Shown: piece after piece, positions 1 to 6,911 of the stretch
Numbering within the stretch: position 1 is the first letter of the stretch
Layout: each line of letters starts with the position of its first letter
Assembly (NCBI GenBank): GCA_018268415.1
Contig: JAFDWO010000105.1
Span: 1-50,103, forward strand
Direction: 5' to 3'
DNA from: Actinomycetota bacterium
GTDB taxonomy: Bacteria > Actinomycetota > Thermoleophilia > Solirubrobacterales > 70-9
Length of the DNA stretch: 50,103 nucleotides
The notes under the pieces: generated by a model
What the model was told of the DNA's origin: nothing
The model's database searches: none
The model's input: only the letters and a program-made list of their open reading frames with translations
Made by a program: the position numbers and the translations under genes

Positions 1-200
1 CGCCCGGGCAAGGGATGCGGCCCCTCAAGCTGTCGCCCGGGAGGGAAAGGGATGCGGCCGTCTCGTCCACGGCCCTGGCAGGCTGTGGCCGTGGCCGAGA
101 CGGCCGAGGGTGCGGGGAGCGGGCGGAGGGAAGCACGGAAGGCCCTCGCGGGAGGATGCGGGCGAGTGAGGCGGATCCCTCACGCGAGGGACACGGCGCT

Positions 201-282
201 CCCACGGACCCCCCGATCCCGGCGTCCGGGGGCCGGAGGGTCCCACGGATCCCCCCGATCCCGGCCCCGGGGGCCGGAGAGT
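201..282. repeat. Two tandem 41-bp direct repeats
   Basis: Units at 201-241 and 242-282 both begin CCCACGGA and end in CCGGAG; they differ at only a few positions. A third partial start (CCACGGATCCCTC) follows at 284. Each unit can itself fold through CCGG-rich arms. No function is assigned. Confidence 0.7.
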
Positions 283-381
283 GCCACGGATCCCTCACCG
301 GACCGTCACGGAAGAGCGACCCCGTCACGAAGACGTAGGGAACTCCACGCCTCCTCCCGTGTTGTCCAACGCTCACGGACG

Positions 382-427
382 CGTTCCGTACTTTGACCCT
401 GCCATGGCAGGGTCAAAGTACGGAACG
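382..427. repeat. Perfect 46-bp palindrome (no loop)
   Basis: Arms of 23 bp (382-404 and 405-427) are exact reverse complements meeting at CCATGG. As RNA it would form an exceptionally stable hairpin on either strand. It has no T tract, so it is not a standard intrinsic terminator. Members with the same architecture but different arm sequence lie at 632-689, 855-899 and 2512-2560. Confidence 0.85.
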
Positions 428-428
428 T

Positions 429-459
429 GTTCCCGGGCCTTCTTTTCGGGCCCGGGAAC
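429..459. terminator. Hairpin with T-rich loop, possible terminator
   Basis: Arms GTTCCCGGGCC (429-439) and GGCCCGGGAAC (449-459) are perfectly complementary around a nine-base loop TTCTTTTCG. It sits two bases after the 382-427 palindrome. A terminator role is only a guess because the T-rich part is in the loop and not after the stem. Confidence 0.4.
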
Positions 460-631
460 GGACCGAAGGGTCAGGAAAGGGTGACGTTCCCGGCGTCTTA
501 GTCACCGATCGGGGCGGGGTGTGGCCTCTCCCGCACGGACCCGTCACGGAGGTCCGACCTCGTGACGTCCCTGTCCCCCTTTTTCACGACCCCTGCCGTC
601 CCTGTGCCCGCCTTCCCCCCCGACCCCCTCC

Positions 632-689
632 GTCCCGGGCGCCTCATGGCGCTCACAGCCTGCCAGGAGCGCCATGAGGCGCCCGGGAC
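632..689. repeat. 58-bp palindrome with 23-bp arms
   Basis: Left arm 632-654 and right arm 667-689 are exact reverse complements, separated by the 12-base loop 655-666. The inner part of the arm reads CATGGCGCTC, resembling the inner arm TATGGCGCCC of the palindrome at 855-899. Confidence 0.85.
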
Positions 690-692
690 CAT

Positions 693-845
693 CTCGGACG
701 GGCGCAGGGGTCGGGGTCGCGCCGCCACGCGCCCCGCGTGGCATCTCGGACGGGTGCGGGCCGCGGGTCGGGCGGCAACACGCGCCAGCGCCGCAAACTC
801 GGACGGCCGCAGGGGTCTGGGCCACGCCCGTCCCGCCTTGACGGT
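693..845. repeat. Three imperfect tandem repeats of about 52 bp
   Basis: CTCGGACGG recurs at 693-701, 745-753 and 798-806, each followed by a GC-rich tract of the form SCGCAGGGGTC or a variant. The spacing is 52 and 53 bases. The third unit is truncated. No coding role is visible. Confidence 0.6.
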
Positions 846-854
846 CCCGCCCCT

Positions 855-899
855 TCCGCTGTTCCTTATGGCGCCCTGGGCGCCATAAGGAACAGCGGA
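855..899. repeat. 45-bp palindrome, 22-bp arms around one T
   Basis: Left arm 855-876 and right arm 878-899 are exact reverse complements around the single base 877. The inner arm is TATGGCGCCC. It lies 60 bp downstream of the moaB stop codon and could act as a strong bidirectional hairpin. Confidence 0.85.
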
Positions 900-929
900 G
901 CGGTCCCGGGGACGCCGGGGCGGCCGGGT

Positions 930-973
930 CGGTCGTCCTTACCCACCCATAGCGCCGGTCAGGTCGACCGCGG
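930..973. repeat. Degenerate copy of the GTCGTCC repeat family
   Basis: GGTCGTCCTTACCCACCCATAGCGCC and what follows match, in inverse orientation and with a few changes, the palindromic core of the elements at 14826-14872 and 40071-40109, including the central TATAGCGCC-like loop. The copy overlaps the last codons of moaB, whose TGA stop (959-961) lies inside it. Confidence 0.65.
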
Positions 974-1468
974 CACCGACTCCCCATCCCCATGCCCCAC
1001 CCGTTCGCCCGTGAGCAGCGCCAAGGCATGGGGCAGCGCCGTCGCGATCGCCTCGCCGCACTGGGCGATGCTGCGTGGGCTACCGGGAAAGTTGACGATC
1101 AGGGTTCGGCCGCGGGTGCCGGCGACGCCGCGGGAGAGCATCCAGTGGGACGTGTGCGGGCGGGACGCGGCGCGCATCGCCTCGGCGATTCCCGGGGCCT
1201 CGCGGTCGAGGACCGCGAGGGTCGCCTCCGGGGTGACGTCGTCCAAGGTCATCCCGGTGCCGCCGCTGGTCAGGACGAGGTCGACACCGAGCTCGTCGCA
1301 GAAGTGCACGAGGCGCGCCTCGATCGTCGGCTGCTCGTCGGCGACGACCTCCCGCGCCGCCACGTCGAGGCCCAGCTCCCCGACGAACTCGACCAGCCGC
1401 TCGCCGCTCGTGTCCTCCCCCTCGCCGCGCGCCTTCGAGGTGGAGACGGTGAGGAGGGCCGCGCGCAT
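959..1468 (-). CDS. moaB: MoaB/MogA-family molybdopterin protein
   Basis: A 169-residue protein of the MoaB/MogA family, which adenylates molybdopterin before molybdenum insertion by MoeA. It has the family signature TSGGTG near residue 66, followed by TLDDVTPEAT and PGIAEAMR, and the C-terminal NFPGSPRSI segment. Length fits the family (about 160-190). The ATG start at 1468 overlaps the moaC stop in TGATG; a longer in-frame start at 1510 lies inside moaC and is unlikely. It is the last gene of lysR-moeA-moaX-moaC-moaB, which faces the formate dehydrogenase genes. The stop codon and last codons lie in a repeat copy (930-973), so the C-terminal residues may have been added by that element. Confidence 0.92.
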   Translation of the reverse strand: MRAALLTVSTSKARGEGEDTSGERLVEFVGELGLDVAAREVVADEQPTIEARLVHFCDELGVDLVLTSGGTGMTLDDVTPEATLAVLDREAPGIAEAMRAASRPHTSHWMLSRGVAGTRGRTLIVNFPGSPRSIAQCGEAIATALPHALALLTGERVGHGDGESVPRST

Positions 1469-1971
1469 CAGCCCTCGTCGGCGGCGGAGGCGGCCTCCTC
1501 GAGCCGCCACTCGCCGGAGCGCCCGCCGCTCTTCGAGACGAGCACGATCGACTCGATCGCCACCCCTCGCTCCAGGCCCTTCACCATGTCGTAGACGGTG
1601 AGCGCGGCAACCGAGACGGCGGTCATCGCCTCCATCTCGACCCCGGTCTGGCCGACGGTGCGCGCCTCGGCGAGCAACTCGACCAGGCCCGCCTCGACGT
1701 CGACCGTGGCGGCAACATCGACGAAGGAGAGTGGCAACGGATGGCAGAGCGGAATCAGCGTCGAGGTCTGCTTGGCGCCCTGGACCCCGGCGATCCGCGC
1801 CACGCCGAGGACCTCGCCCTTCGGCCCGTCGCCCTGCTCGACCGCCCGCGCGGTGTCGGGGGACATCCGCAGCCGCGCCCGCGCAACCGCCCGACGCTCA
1901 CTGGTCGGCTTCGCGCCGACGTCGACCATCCGCGCCCGCCCGTCATCACCAAGGTGCGTCAGCCCACTCAC
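1468..1971 (-). CDS. moaC: Cyclic pyranopterin monophosphate synthase MoaC
   Basis: MoaC converts the MoaA product to cyclic pyranopterin monophosphate in molybdenum-cofactor synthesis. The 167-residue protein carries the family motifs MVDVGAKP near the N-terminus, LIPLCHPLPLS in the middle and GVEMEAMTAVSVAALTVYDM toward the end. The open frame extends upstream to 2250, but the family start, plus a strong AGAGGGGGG ribosome site at 1977-1985, point to GTG at 1971. Its stop overlaps the moaB start. No moaA is in the window. A structured leader (see 1972-2063) separates it from moaX, so its expression may be tuned separately from the genes before it. Confidence 0.93.
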   Translation of the reverse strand: MSGLTHLGDDGRARMVDVGAKPTSERRAVARARLRMSPDTARAVEQGDGPKGEVLGVARIAGVQGAKQTSTLIPLCHPLPLSFVDVAATVDVEAGLVELLAEARTVGQTGVEMEAMTAVSVAALTVYDMVKGLERGVAIESIVLVSKSGGRSGEWRLEEAASAADEG

Positions 1972-2063
1972 CGCGCCCCCCTCTTGCGCGACGCCACCGA
2001 CCGCCCCGGGAGCCCGGTGTCGACGGGCCGAAAACAAGAGATATGGGTGAGTTTTCGACCCAT
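1972..2063 (-). promoter_or_regulatory. moaC leader with two mutually exclusive hairpins
   Basis: On the minus strand a ten-pair stem can form between 2051-2060 and 2026-2035 (GGTCGAAAAC with GTTTTCGGCC, one G-U). An alternative six-pair stem ATGGGT/ACCCAT joins 2058-2063 with 2043-2048 and uses part of the same arm, so the two cannot coexist. A further GC stem and the moaC ribosome site follow. This looks like an attenuator or switch, but no known riboswitch consensus was recognised. Confidence 0.4.
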
Positions 2064-2080
2064 CAACCTGGGAGACCCGG

Positions 2081-2821
2081 TCAACGTGATGGCTCCGGTT
2101 GGGGCGCGGCCTCGCCGGGAACCCAGGTGCCCTCGCCGGCGGCGTCAAGCTCACGCTTCCAGATCGGCGCCTCGGACTTGATCCGGTCGATCGCCTCGCG
2201 AGCGCCGGCGAACGCTTCCTCACGATGGCCGGCGGCGACCGCGACGACAACCCCGGGCTCGCCGAGGGCCACCCGCCCTACCCGGTGCTCGGCGGCGGCA
2301 GCGAGCAGGCCGTGCCGCTCGACGCACTCGTCGAGGATCGCCGCGATGCGCTCCTCCGCCATCTCCCGGTAGGCCTCGTAGTCGAGGCTGGCCACCGCCC
2401 GCGTCACCCCCTGGAAGGTGACGATCCCACCGGCACCAGGATCCCCGACCCAGCGGGAGATCTCGCCGGCGTCCAGTGGCTCTTCCGTGACCCGAGCGCG
2501 CGTCCGACTGCCAACCCGTACACCTTGGTCGCCCTCTGGGCCACCAAGGTGTACGGGTTGCTCAGAATCGGGGGCGCCGCCGGAGATCGGCGGGATCACG
2601 GCCAGCTCGTCGCCGGGGGCGATCCGCGCGTCGGCGGCCGCGTACTCGCGGTTGACCGCCATCCGCAGCGGCAGGCGGCCGACCAGCTCGCCGAGGCCGG
2701 GCGCGGCGGCGAGGCGCTCGAAAGCGTCACCGACGGTGGCACCCTCGGGTAGCTCGATCTCGATCGAGTCGCGCCCGGCGCGCTCGCGCAGGATCGCGAA
2801 AAGTCGCACGGAGACGGTCAT
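2081..2821 (-). CDS. moaX: MoaD-MoaE fusion, molybdopterin synthase
   Basis: A 246-residue fusion of both molybdopterin synthase subunits, as in mycobacterial MoaX. Residues 1-82 are MoaD (ubiquitin-like sulfur carrier, ending ISGG); residues about 112-235 are MoaE, with HRVGRVALGEPG and the lysine-bearing IKSEAPIWKRE (K215, K222). MoaD must end in Gly-Gly to carry sulfur, so cleavage after Gly82 is expected, as known for MoaX. The linker (about 87-104) is encoded by a long palindrome at 2512-2560. ATG at 2821 overlaps the moeA stop by four bases. Residues 83-111 look like inserted sequence and not a conserved domain. Confidence 0.92.
   Translation of the reverse strand: MTVSVRLFAILRERAGRDSIEIELPEGATVGDAFERLAAAPGLGELVGRLPLRMAVNREYAAADARIAPGDELAVIPPISGGAPDSEQPVHLGGPEGDQGVRVGSRTRARVTEEPLDAGEISRWVGDPGAGGIVTFQGVTRAVASLDYEAYREMAEERIAAILDECVERHGLLAAAAEHRVGRVALGEPGVVVAVAAGHREEAFAGAREAIDRIKSEAPIWKRELDAAGEGTWVPGEAAPQPEPSR
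2512..2560. repeat. 49-bp palindrome inside moaX linker
   Basis: CAACCCGTACACCTTGGT (2512-2529) is an exact reverse complement of 2543-2560; inside it GCCC/GGGC pair again around TCT after one mismatch. It stays in frame within moaX and falls exactly between the MoaD and MoaE domains. Its arm and its inner GCCC-T-GGGC resemble the palindromes at 382-427 and 855-899. Confidence 0.85.
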
Positions 2822-4182
2822 CGACCCATGCTAGCCCGGTCGAGCAGCTCGACCTCGACCGTCTCCCCGGCGGCCAACCCGGCGACCTCGGCCGGGATCA
2901 ACGCCAGCGCGTCGGCGGCGAGCATCGAGGTGAGCACGTGCGAACCCTGGTGCGCCAGCGGCCAGGCAACCCAGCCGCGCTCGTCCAGCTCGAGTCGACA
3001 GCGGACCGCGTGGGCGCGGTCCGTCGGCTTCTCATAGCCGGCGCCGAGCCGCGCCGTCGTCCGCCGCACCGCCGGATCGCCGCCCGCCATCGCGATCAGC
3101 GCCGGCCGCACGAAGGTGAGGAAGGTGACCACCACCGACACCGGGTTCCCCGGCAGGCCGAAGGCGAGCGCCTCGCCGCGGGTCCCGAACCAGGTCGGCC
3201 CACCAGGTTTCAGCGCCACCCGCCAGAAGACCTCCTCGGCACCGAGCTCCGCCAGCGCCGCCTTGACGTGGTCGTGCGCGCCGACCGAGACGCCGCCGCA
3301 GACGATCGCCACGTCGGCCTCGAGCGCCCGCCCGAGGACGGCCCGCGTCGCCTCCGGCTCGTCGGCGGCCCAGTCGACGGAGACGACCTCGGCCCCCGCC
3401 AGCCGGGCGAGCGCCGGCACGGTGCGCGAGTTGGAGTCCCGGATGCCACCAGGCCCGAGCGGGCGACCGGGCGGGGTCAGCTCGTCACCGCTCGTCACCA
3501 CCGCCACGCGCGGGCAGCGATGCACCGGCGCCGGGTCGAGCCCGATCGTCGCCAGCGCGCCCAGCTCCGCCGGTCCCAGCTCCGCTCCTGCCCGCAGCAG
3601 CGTCTCGCCCGCGGCGATGTCCTCGCCGGCGCGGCGGACGTTGGCGCCCGGAGGGACAGCGACCCGGATGCGCACGCGGTCCAAGCTCTCCGCCGGCGTC
3701 GGCGGCAGACCCGTGTCGGCGCCGGCTGGTTCGCCCGCCCGGGCCGACCGCTCCCCACCGGCATCGGCGCGAATCGCCGTCCTCGTGCCGACCGGGTTCC
3801 CAGGCGCGGCCGCGTCCCGCTCGGTGTCCTCGACCCGCACCACGGCGTCGGCGCCGGCAGGGGTCATCGCGCCGGTGGAGATCGCGATCGCCTCGCCGGC
3901 CCCGAGCGTTCGCGCGGCCGGGTGCCCGGCCCGCGACTCGTCGACCACCGTCAGCGCGGCGGGGGTCTCGGCGCTCGCCCCGGCGAGGTCGGCGGCGCGC
4001 ACCGCGAAGCCGTCCATCGCCGAGTTGTCGAACGGCTGGGAGGGTCCGTCCGCCACCGCGTCGACGGCGAGCCGACGGCCCAGCGCCTCCTCCAGACCGA
4101 CCTCCTCGACCGGCGTCCGGCGCACCCGCGCGAGCACCTCGCGCCGCGCCGCCTCGATCCCGATCGCCTTCGTCACGCTCAC
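2818..4182 (-). CDS. moeA: Molybdopterin molybdenumtransferase MoeA
   Basis: MoeA inserts molybdate into adenylated molybdopterin. The 454-residue protein has the expected order of motifs: PFDNSAMDGFAV near residue 49, TGAMTPAGADAVVRVEDT near 107, VVTSGDELTPPG near 228, RDSNSRTVPALARL, CGGVSVGAHDHVK near 295 and FGLPGNPVSVVVTF near 340. An Ala/Gly-rich insertion after the VRVEDT motif (about residues 126-165) makes it slightly longer than usual. The GTG start at 4182 overlaps the lysR stop (GTGA) and its stop overlaps the moaX start, so the genes are translationally coupled. Confidence 0.95.
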   Translation of the reverse strand: MSVTKAIGIEAARREVLARVRRTPVEEVGLEEALGRRLAVDAVADGPSQPFDNSAMDGFAVRAADLAGASAETPAALTVVDESRAGHPAARTLGAGEAIAISTGAMTPAGADAVVRVEDTERDAAAPGNPVGTRTAIRADAGGERSARAGEPAGADTGLPPTPAESLDRVRIRVAVPPGANVRRAGEDIAAGETLLRAGAELGPAELGALATIGLDPAPVHRCPRVAVVTSGDELTPPGRPLGPGGIRDSNSRTVPALARLAGAEVVSVDWAADEPEATRAVLGRALEADVAIVCGGVSVGAHDHVKAALAELGAEEVFWRVALKPGGPTWFGTRGEALAFGLPGNPVSVVVTFLTFVRPALIAMAGGDPAVRRTTARLGAGYEKPTDRAHAVRCRLELDERGWVAWPLAHQGSHVLTSMLAADALALIPAEVAGLAAGETVEVELLDRASMGR

Positions 4183-5096
4183 AAGGATGACGGTGAGCTG
4201 CGGACGCCGGCCGCCCGGCCGCCCGCCTCCTCACCCGAACCGAGGCTCTCGACCAGCGCCTTGACCAACGGCTGTGGCACGTCCGTCTCGCGGGTGACGA
4301 ACCCGACCGAGTGCGAGATCGCAGGCGCCCCGAGAGGCACGGCGCTCATCCCGTCGGGAACGCCGTACAGGCCCACCCAGGTATCGGAGACGATGCTCGG
4401 CCAGCCCGCCCGCACGTAGGAGATCAGGGCCGAGATCGAGTCGGTCTCGACCACCGCCGCGACGGTGGCGCCGCTCCCCTCGAGGGCACCGTCGACGATC
4501 CGGCGATTCTGCATATCGGGGGTCAGCAGGCAGAGCCGGCCGCCGTCGAGATCGGCCCAGTCGATCCGCTCCCCACTTACCCGCTCGGCGGTCAGGTACA
4601 GGTAGCGCTCGACGTAGGCGGGGATGGCCGTCACCGCGCCGATCGGCTCGTTGTCCAGGTAGGTGAGCCCGGCGTCGATCCGGAAGGACAGGAGCTCGGC
4701 CACGATCGCGTCCGAGGGGAGGGAGCGAACCTCGAGGCGCACGCCGGGATGGGCCGCCAGCAGGCCCTTGGTGATCCCCGCGACCCCCGGCAACGCGGTA
4801 GGGATGACGCCGAGGCGGAGCCTGCCGTTCAGCGTCCCCGCGAGGCGGCCGGCTTCGGCGGTGAGGCTGCGCACGGCTGACAACGCCTCGCGAGCCCAGC
4901 CGACGAGCGCCTCGCCGGGTGCCGTCAGCACCGCTTCACGACGGTGGCGGTGGACCAGCTCGACCCCGAGCTCGCCCTCGAGCTTGGCGATCGCCACCGA
5001 CACGGCAGGCTGTGACGCATTGCACTCCGCCGCCGCGCGGCGGAAGCTCCGCTCCCGCGCAAGCGCGTCTAAGTATTCAAGCTGACGAATGTTCAC
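4179..5096 (-). CDS. LysR-family regulator of formate dehydrogenase/Moco genes
   Basis: A 305-residue LysR-type regulator: winged helix-turn-helix in residues 1-60 (FRRAAAECNASQPAVSVAIAKLEGELGVEL) and a co-inducer-binding domain from about 90. GTG at 5096 is the start; it faces the fdsGB fusion across 86 bp containing a LysR-type palindrome (5106-5124). First gene of the run leading into moeA-moaX-moaC-moaB. Divergence and coupling to both halves suggest it activates formate dehydrogenase and cofactor synthesis together, perhaps in response to formate or a related carboxylate; the ligand is an inference. Confidence 0.9.
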   Translation of the reverse strand: MNIRQLEYLDALARERSFRRAAAECNASQPAVSVAIAKLEGELGVELVHRHRREAVLTAPGEALVGWAREALSAVRSLTAEAGRLAGTLNGRLRLGVIPTALPGVAGITKGLLAAHPGVRLEVRSLPSDAIVAELLSFRIDAGLTYLDNEPIGAVTAIPAYVERYLYLTAERVSGERIDWADLDGGRLCLLTPDMQNRRIVDGALEGSGATVAAVVETDSISALISYVRAGWPSIVSDTWVGLYGVPDGMSAVPLGAPAISHSVGFVTRETDVPQPLVKALVESLGSGEEAGGRAAGVRSSPSSL

Positions 5097-5105
5097 GGGT
5101 CAGAA

Positions 5106-5124
5106 CGATAACCATCGTTTATCG
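5106..5124. promoter_or_regulatory. LysR-type operator between lysR and fdsGB
   Basis: CGATAA (5106-5111) and TTATCG (5119-5124) are inverted copies, containing the LysR signature T-N11-A (5109-5121). It is the only AT-rich palindrome in the 86-bp divergent spacer and lies close to the lysR start, as usual for autoregulating LysR systems. Confidence 0.65.
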
Positions 5125-5182
5125 CCTCAACAGTCCCGAGAATTGGACGACGGCCCGCGGTTGGCCTAGCCTGGGGAACGGA

Positions 5183-6841
5183 GTGTCAAGGAACCTTGTC
5201 GAGCTGATTCGCCGTCATCACGCGGTCGACGCCCCCACGGCACTCGAGCTGCTGAAGGAGGCAATCGAGGACCACGGCGAGCTGACCGATGCCGATCGTC
5301 GCCATGCCGCCGAGGTCTCGGGACTGCCGGAGGCGGCCGTCTACGGCGTCTCCACCTTCTACGACGACCTCCTCGCCCCCCGCGGGCGCCGTCACGTGCG
5401 CGTCTGCACCGGGACCGCCTGCTTCGTCGCCGCGGGCGAGCGGCCGGTGGAGGAGCTCGGCGCGGGTCTTGGCGGCCTCGCACCGGGCGAGCGCAGCGCC
5501 GACGGGTCCGTGTCCCTGGCCGAGACCGTCTGTCTCGGCTTCTGCCACTCCTCCCCCGCGGTCCGCGTCGACGACGAGGTCGACGCCGGGCCCGGGGCGA
5601 TCGAGCGCGCGATCGCCGGCGAGAGTCGCCCCGCAGCGGAGCCCGCCTGGTCGAGCCTCCTCCCCGAGCCCGTGCTCACCCGGCCCGGCGAGTGGGCGGG
5701 TCTACGCCGGGCGCTCACGGAGCTCGGCCGCGAGCGCCTGCTGAGCGAGGTGGAAGCGGCGGAGGTGCGCGGGCGCGGCGGCGCAGGCTTCCCCGCCGGG
5801 GTCAAGTGGTCGTTCGTCGCCAAGGCCGCGGGGTCGGAGAAGTTCGTCGTCGCCAACGGCGACGAGGGCGACCCGGGCTCCTACATCGACAAGTACCTGA
5901 TGGAGCAGACCCCCGAGAAGCTGCTCGAGGGCATGGCGCTGGCGGGCTTCGCGGTCGGCGCCGGCCACGGCTTCGTCCTCTGCCGCTCCGAGTACCCGGC
6001 GTCGAAGCCGGCCCTGGAGCGGGCGGCGGCGCGGGCGCGCGAGGCGGGCCTGCTCGGCGCGGGCATCCTCGGCTCCGACTTCGACTTCGACGTGACGATC
6101 ATCGAGGGCGCGGGCTCCTACGTGGTGGGCGAGGAGACGGCGCTGCTGGCCTGCGTGGAGGGGCTGCGCGGGACCGTCTCGGCGCGACCGCCGTTCCCGG
6201 CCGAGCGCGGCGTCTACGGGATGCCGACCGTCGTCAACAACGTCGAGACGCTCAGCAACATCCCTTTCGTCGCCGCCCGCGGAGCCGACGCCTACCGGGC
6301 GCTCAGCCCCGACACCGAGACCGCCGGCTCGAAGCTCGTCTGCTTCAACGAGCGCTTCGCCCGTCCAAGCGTCTACGAGGTCCCCTTCGGGATGACCGTG
6401 CGGGAGCTGTGCGAGGACGTGGCCGGCGGCCTGCGCGACGGCGCGCGGATCAAGGCGGTCCAGATCGGCGGGCCGCTGGGCGGCATCCTGCCCGCCTCGC
6501 TGCTCGACACCCGCTTCGACTTCGACCCGCTCGCCGCGGTCGGCTGCATGGTCGGGCACGGCAGCATCCTCGCCTTCGACGAGAGCGCCGACATGCGTGA
6601 TGTCGCCCGCCACCTCCTCCGTTTTGGCGCCGACGAGAGCTGCGGCAAGTGCTTCCCCTGCCGGATCGGCCTGCGCCGCGCCTACGAAGAGTTCGCCGCC
6701 GACGCGCCGGTGCAGCGCGGTCGCCTCGAAGAGCTCCTCGAGGCGCTCGAGCTGGGCAGCCTCTGCGCCCACGGCGGCGGCATCCCGGCGCCGCTGCGCA
6801 GCCTCCTCACCCACTTCCCGGACGAGCTGGGGTTGCGATGA
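5183..6841 (+). CDS. NAD-dependent formate dehydrogenase FdsG-FdsB fusion
   Basis: A 552-residue diaphorase subunit joining a NuoE/FdsG domain and a NuoF/FdsB domain, as in HoxF-type proteins. The NuoE part has a [2Fe-2S] set C75, C80, C117, C121. The NuoF part has the FMN/NAD site GRGGAGFPAGVKW (about 197-209) and NGDEGDPG (225-232) and the [4Fe-4S] motif CGKCFPC (487-493) with a fourth Cys at about 528. It passes electrons between the formate site and NAD(P). GTG at 5183, behind GGGGA at 5173, is chosen because the upstream frame runs into the lysR start and promoter. The stop overlaps an ATG that opens a 23-codon frame. Confidence 0.92.
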   Translation: MSRNLVELIRRHHAVDAPTALELLKEAIEDHGELTDADRRHAAEVSGLPEAAVYGVSTFYDDLLAPRGRRHVRVCTGTACFVAAGERPVEELGAGLGGLAPGERSADGSVSLAETVCLGFCHSSPAVRVDDEVDAGPGAIERAIAGESRPAAEPAWSSLLPEPVLTRPGEWAGLRRALTELGRERLLSEVEAAEVRGRGGAGFPAGVKWSFVAKAAGSEKFVVANGDEGDPGSYIDKYLMEQTPEKLLEGMALAGFAVGAGHGFVLCRSEYPASKPALERAAARAREAGLLGAGILGSDFDFDVTIIEGAGSYVVGEETALLACVEGLRGTVSARPPFPAERGVYGMPTVVNNVETLSNIPFVAARGADAYRALSPDTETAGSKLVCFNERFARPSVYEVPFGMTVRELCEDVAGGLRDGARIKAVQIGGPLGGILPASLLDTRFDFDPLAAVGCMVGHGSILAFDESADMRDVARHLLRFGADESCGKCFPCRIGLRRAYEEFAADAPVQRGRLEELLEALELGSLCAHGGGIPAPLRSLLTHFPDELGLR

Positions 6842-6911
6842 GCGCGGAGCGAGCAAGCGTGCATCCCTGGTTCTTCGCGCCGCGAGCGGAGCGCGAGGGG
6901 TTGCGATGAGC
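6829..6911. repeat. 15-bp direct repeats bounding a 68-bp duplication
   Basis: GGGGTTGCGATGAGC occurs at 6829-6843 and again at 6897-6911. The first copy ends fdsGB, the second begins the Fe-S subunit gene. The simplest reading is that an ancestral ATGA stop-start overlap was split by a duplication or insertion of 68 bp. Confidence 0.7.
6838..6909 (+). CDS. 23-codon frame coupling fdsGB and the Fe-S gene
   Basis: ATG at 6838 overlaps the fdsGB stop and the frame ends at a TGA overlapping the next ATG at 6906, giving a 23-residue peptide that ends GLR like FdsGB itself. It has no recognisable function. It may only keep ribosomes moving between the two neighbours, or may be a chance frame in the duplicated segment. 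Confidence 0.3.
   Translation: MSAERASVHPWFFAPRAEREGLR

Larger units (their letters stand above)
1..958. other. Gene-free repeat- and palindrome-rich region
   Basis: I see no convincing gene here. Open frames on both strands are Pro/Arg/Gly-rich translations without any family motif. The stretch instead holds two sets of short tandem repeats (201-282 and 693-845), a repeated segment AAGGGATGCGGCC (10-22 and 46-58), three very long palindromes (382-427, 632-689, 855-899), a hairpin with a T-rich loop (429-459), a bulged hairpin (544-567) and a degenerate copy of the GTCGTCC repeat family (930-973). It lies downstream of moaB. It could be a non-coding RNA or repeat locus, or the edge of a decayed element; the sequence does not decide. 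Confidence 0.6.

Noticed and set aside
201..845. CRISPR array
   Set aside because: The repeats are 41 and 52 bp, adjacent with no unique spacers, and no cas genes are present.
1972..2250. Longer MoaC (260 residues)
   Set aside because: The extra 93 residues are Arg/Pro/Ser-rich, cover the leader hairpins and extend into moaX; the family start and ribosome site are at 1971.
4919..5182. Longer start for the FdsG-FdsB fusion
   Set aside because: The upstream frame overlaps the lysR coding start and promoter and gives non-family sequence; GTG 5183 has a ribosome site and fits the NuoE N-terminus.
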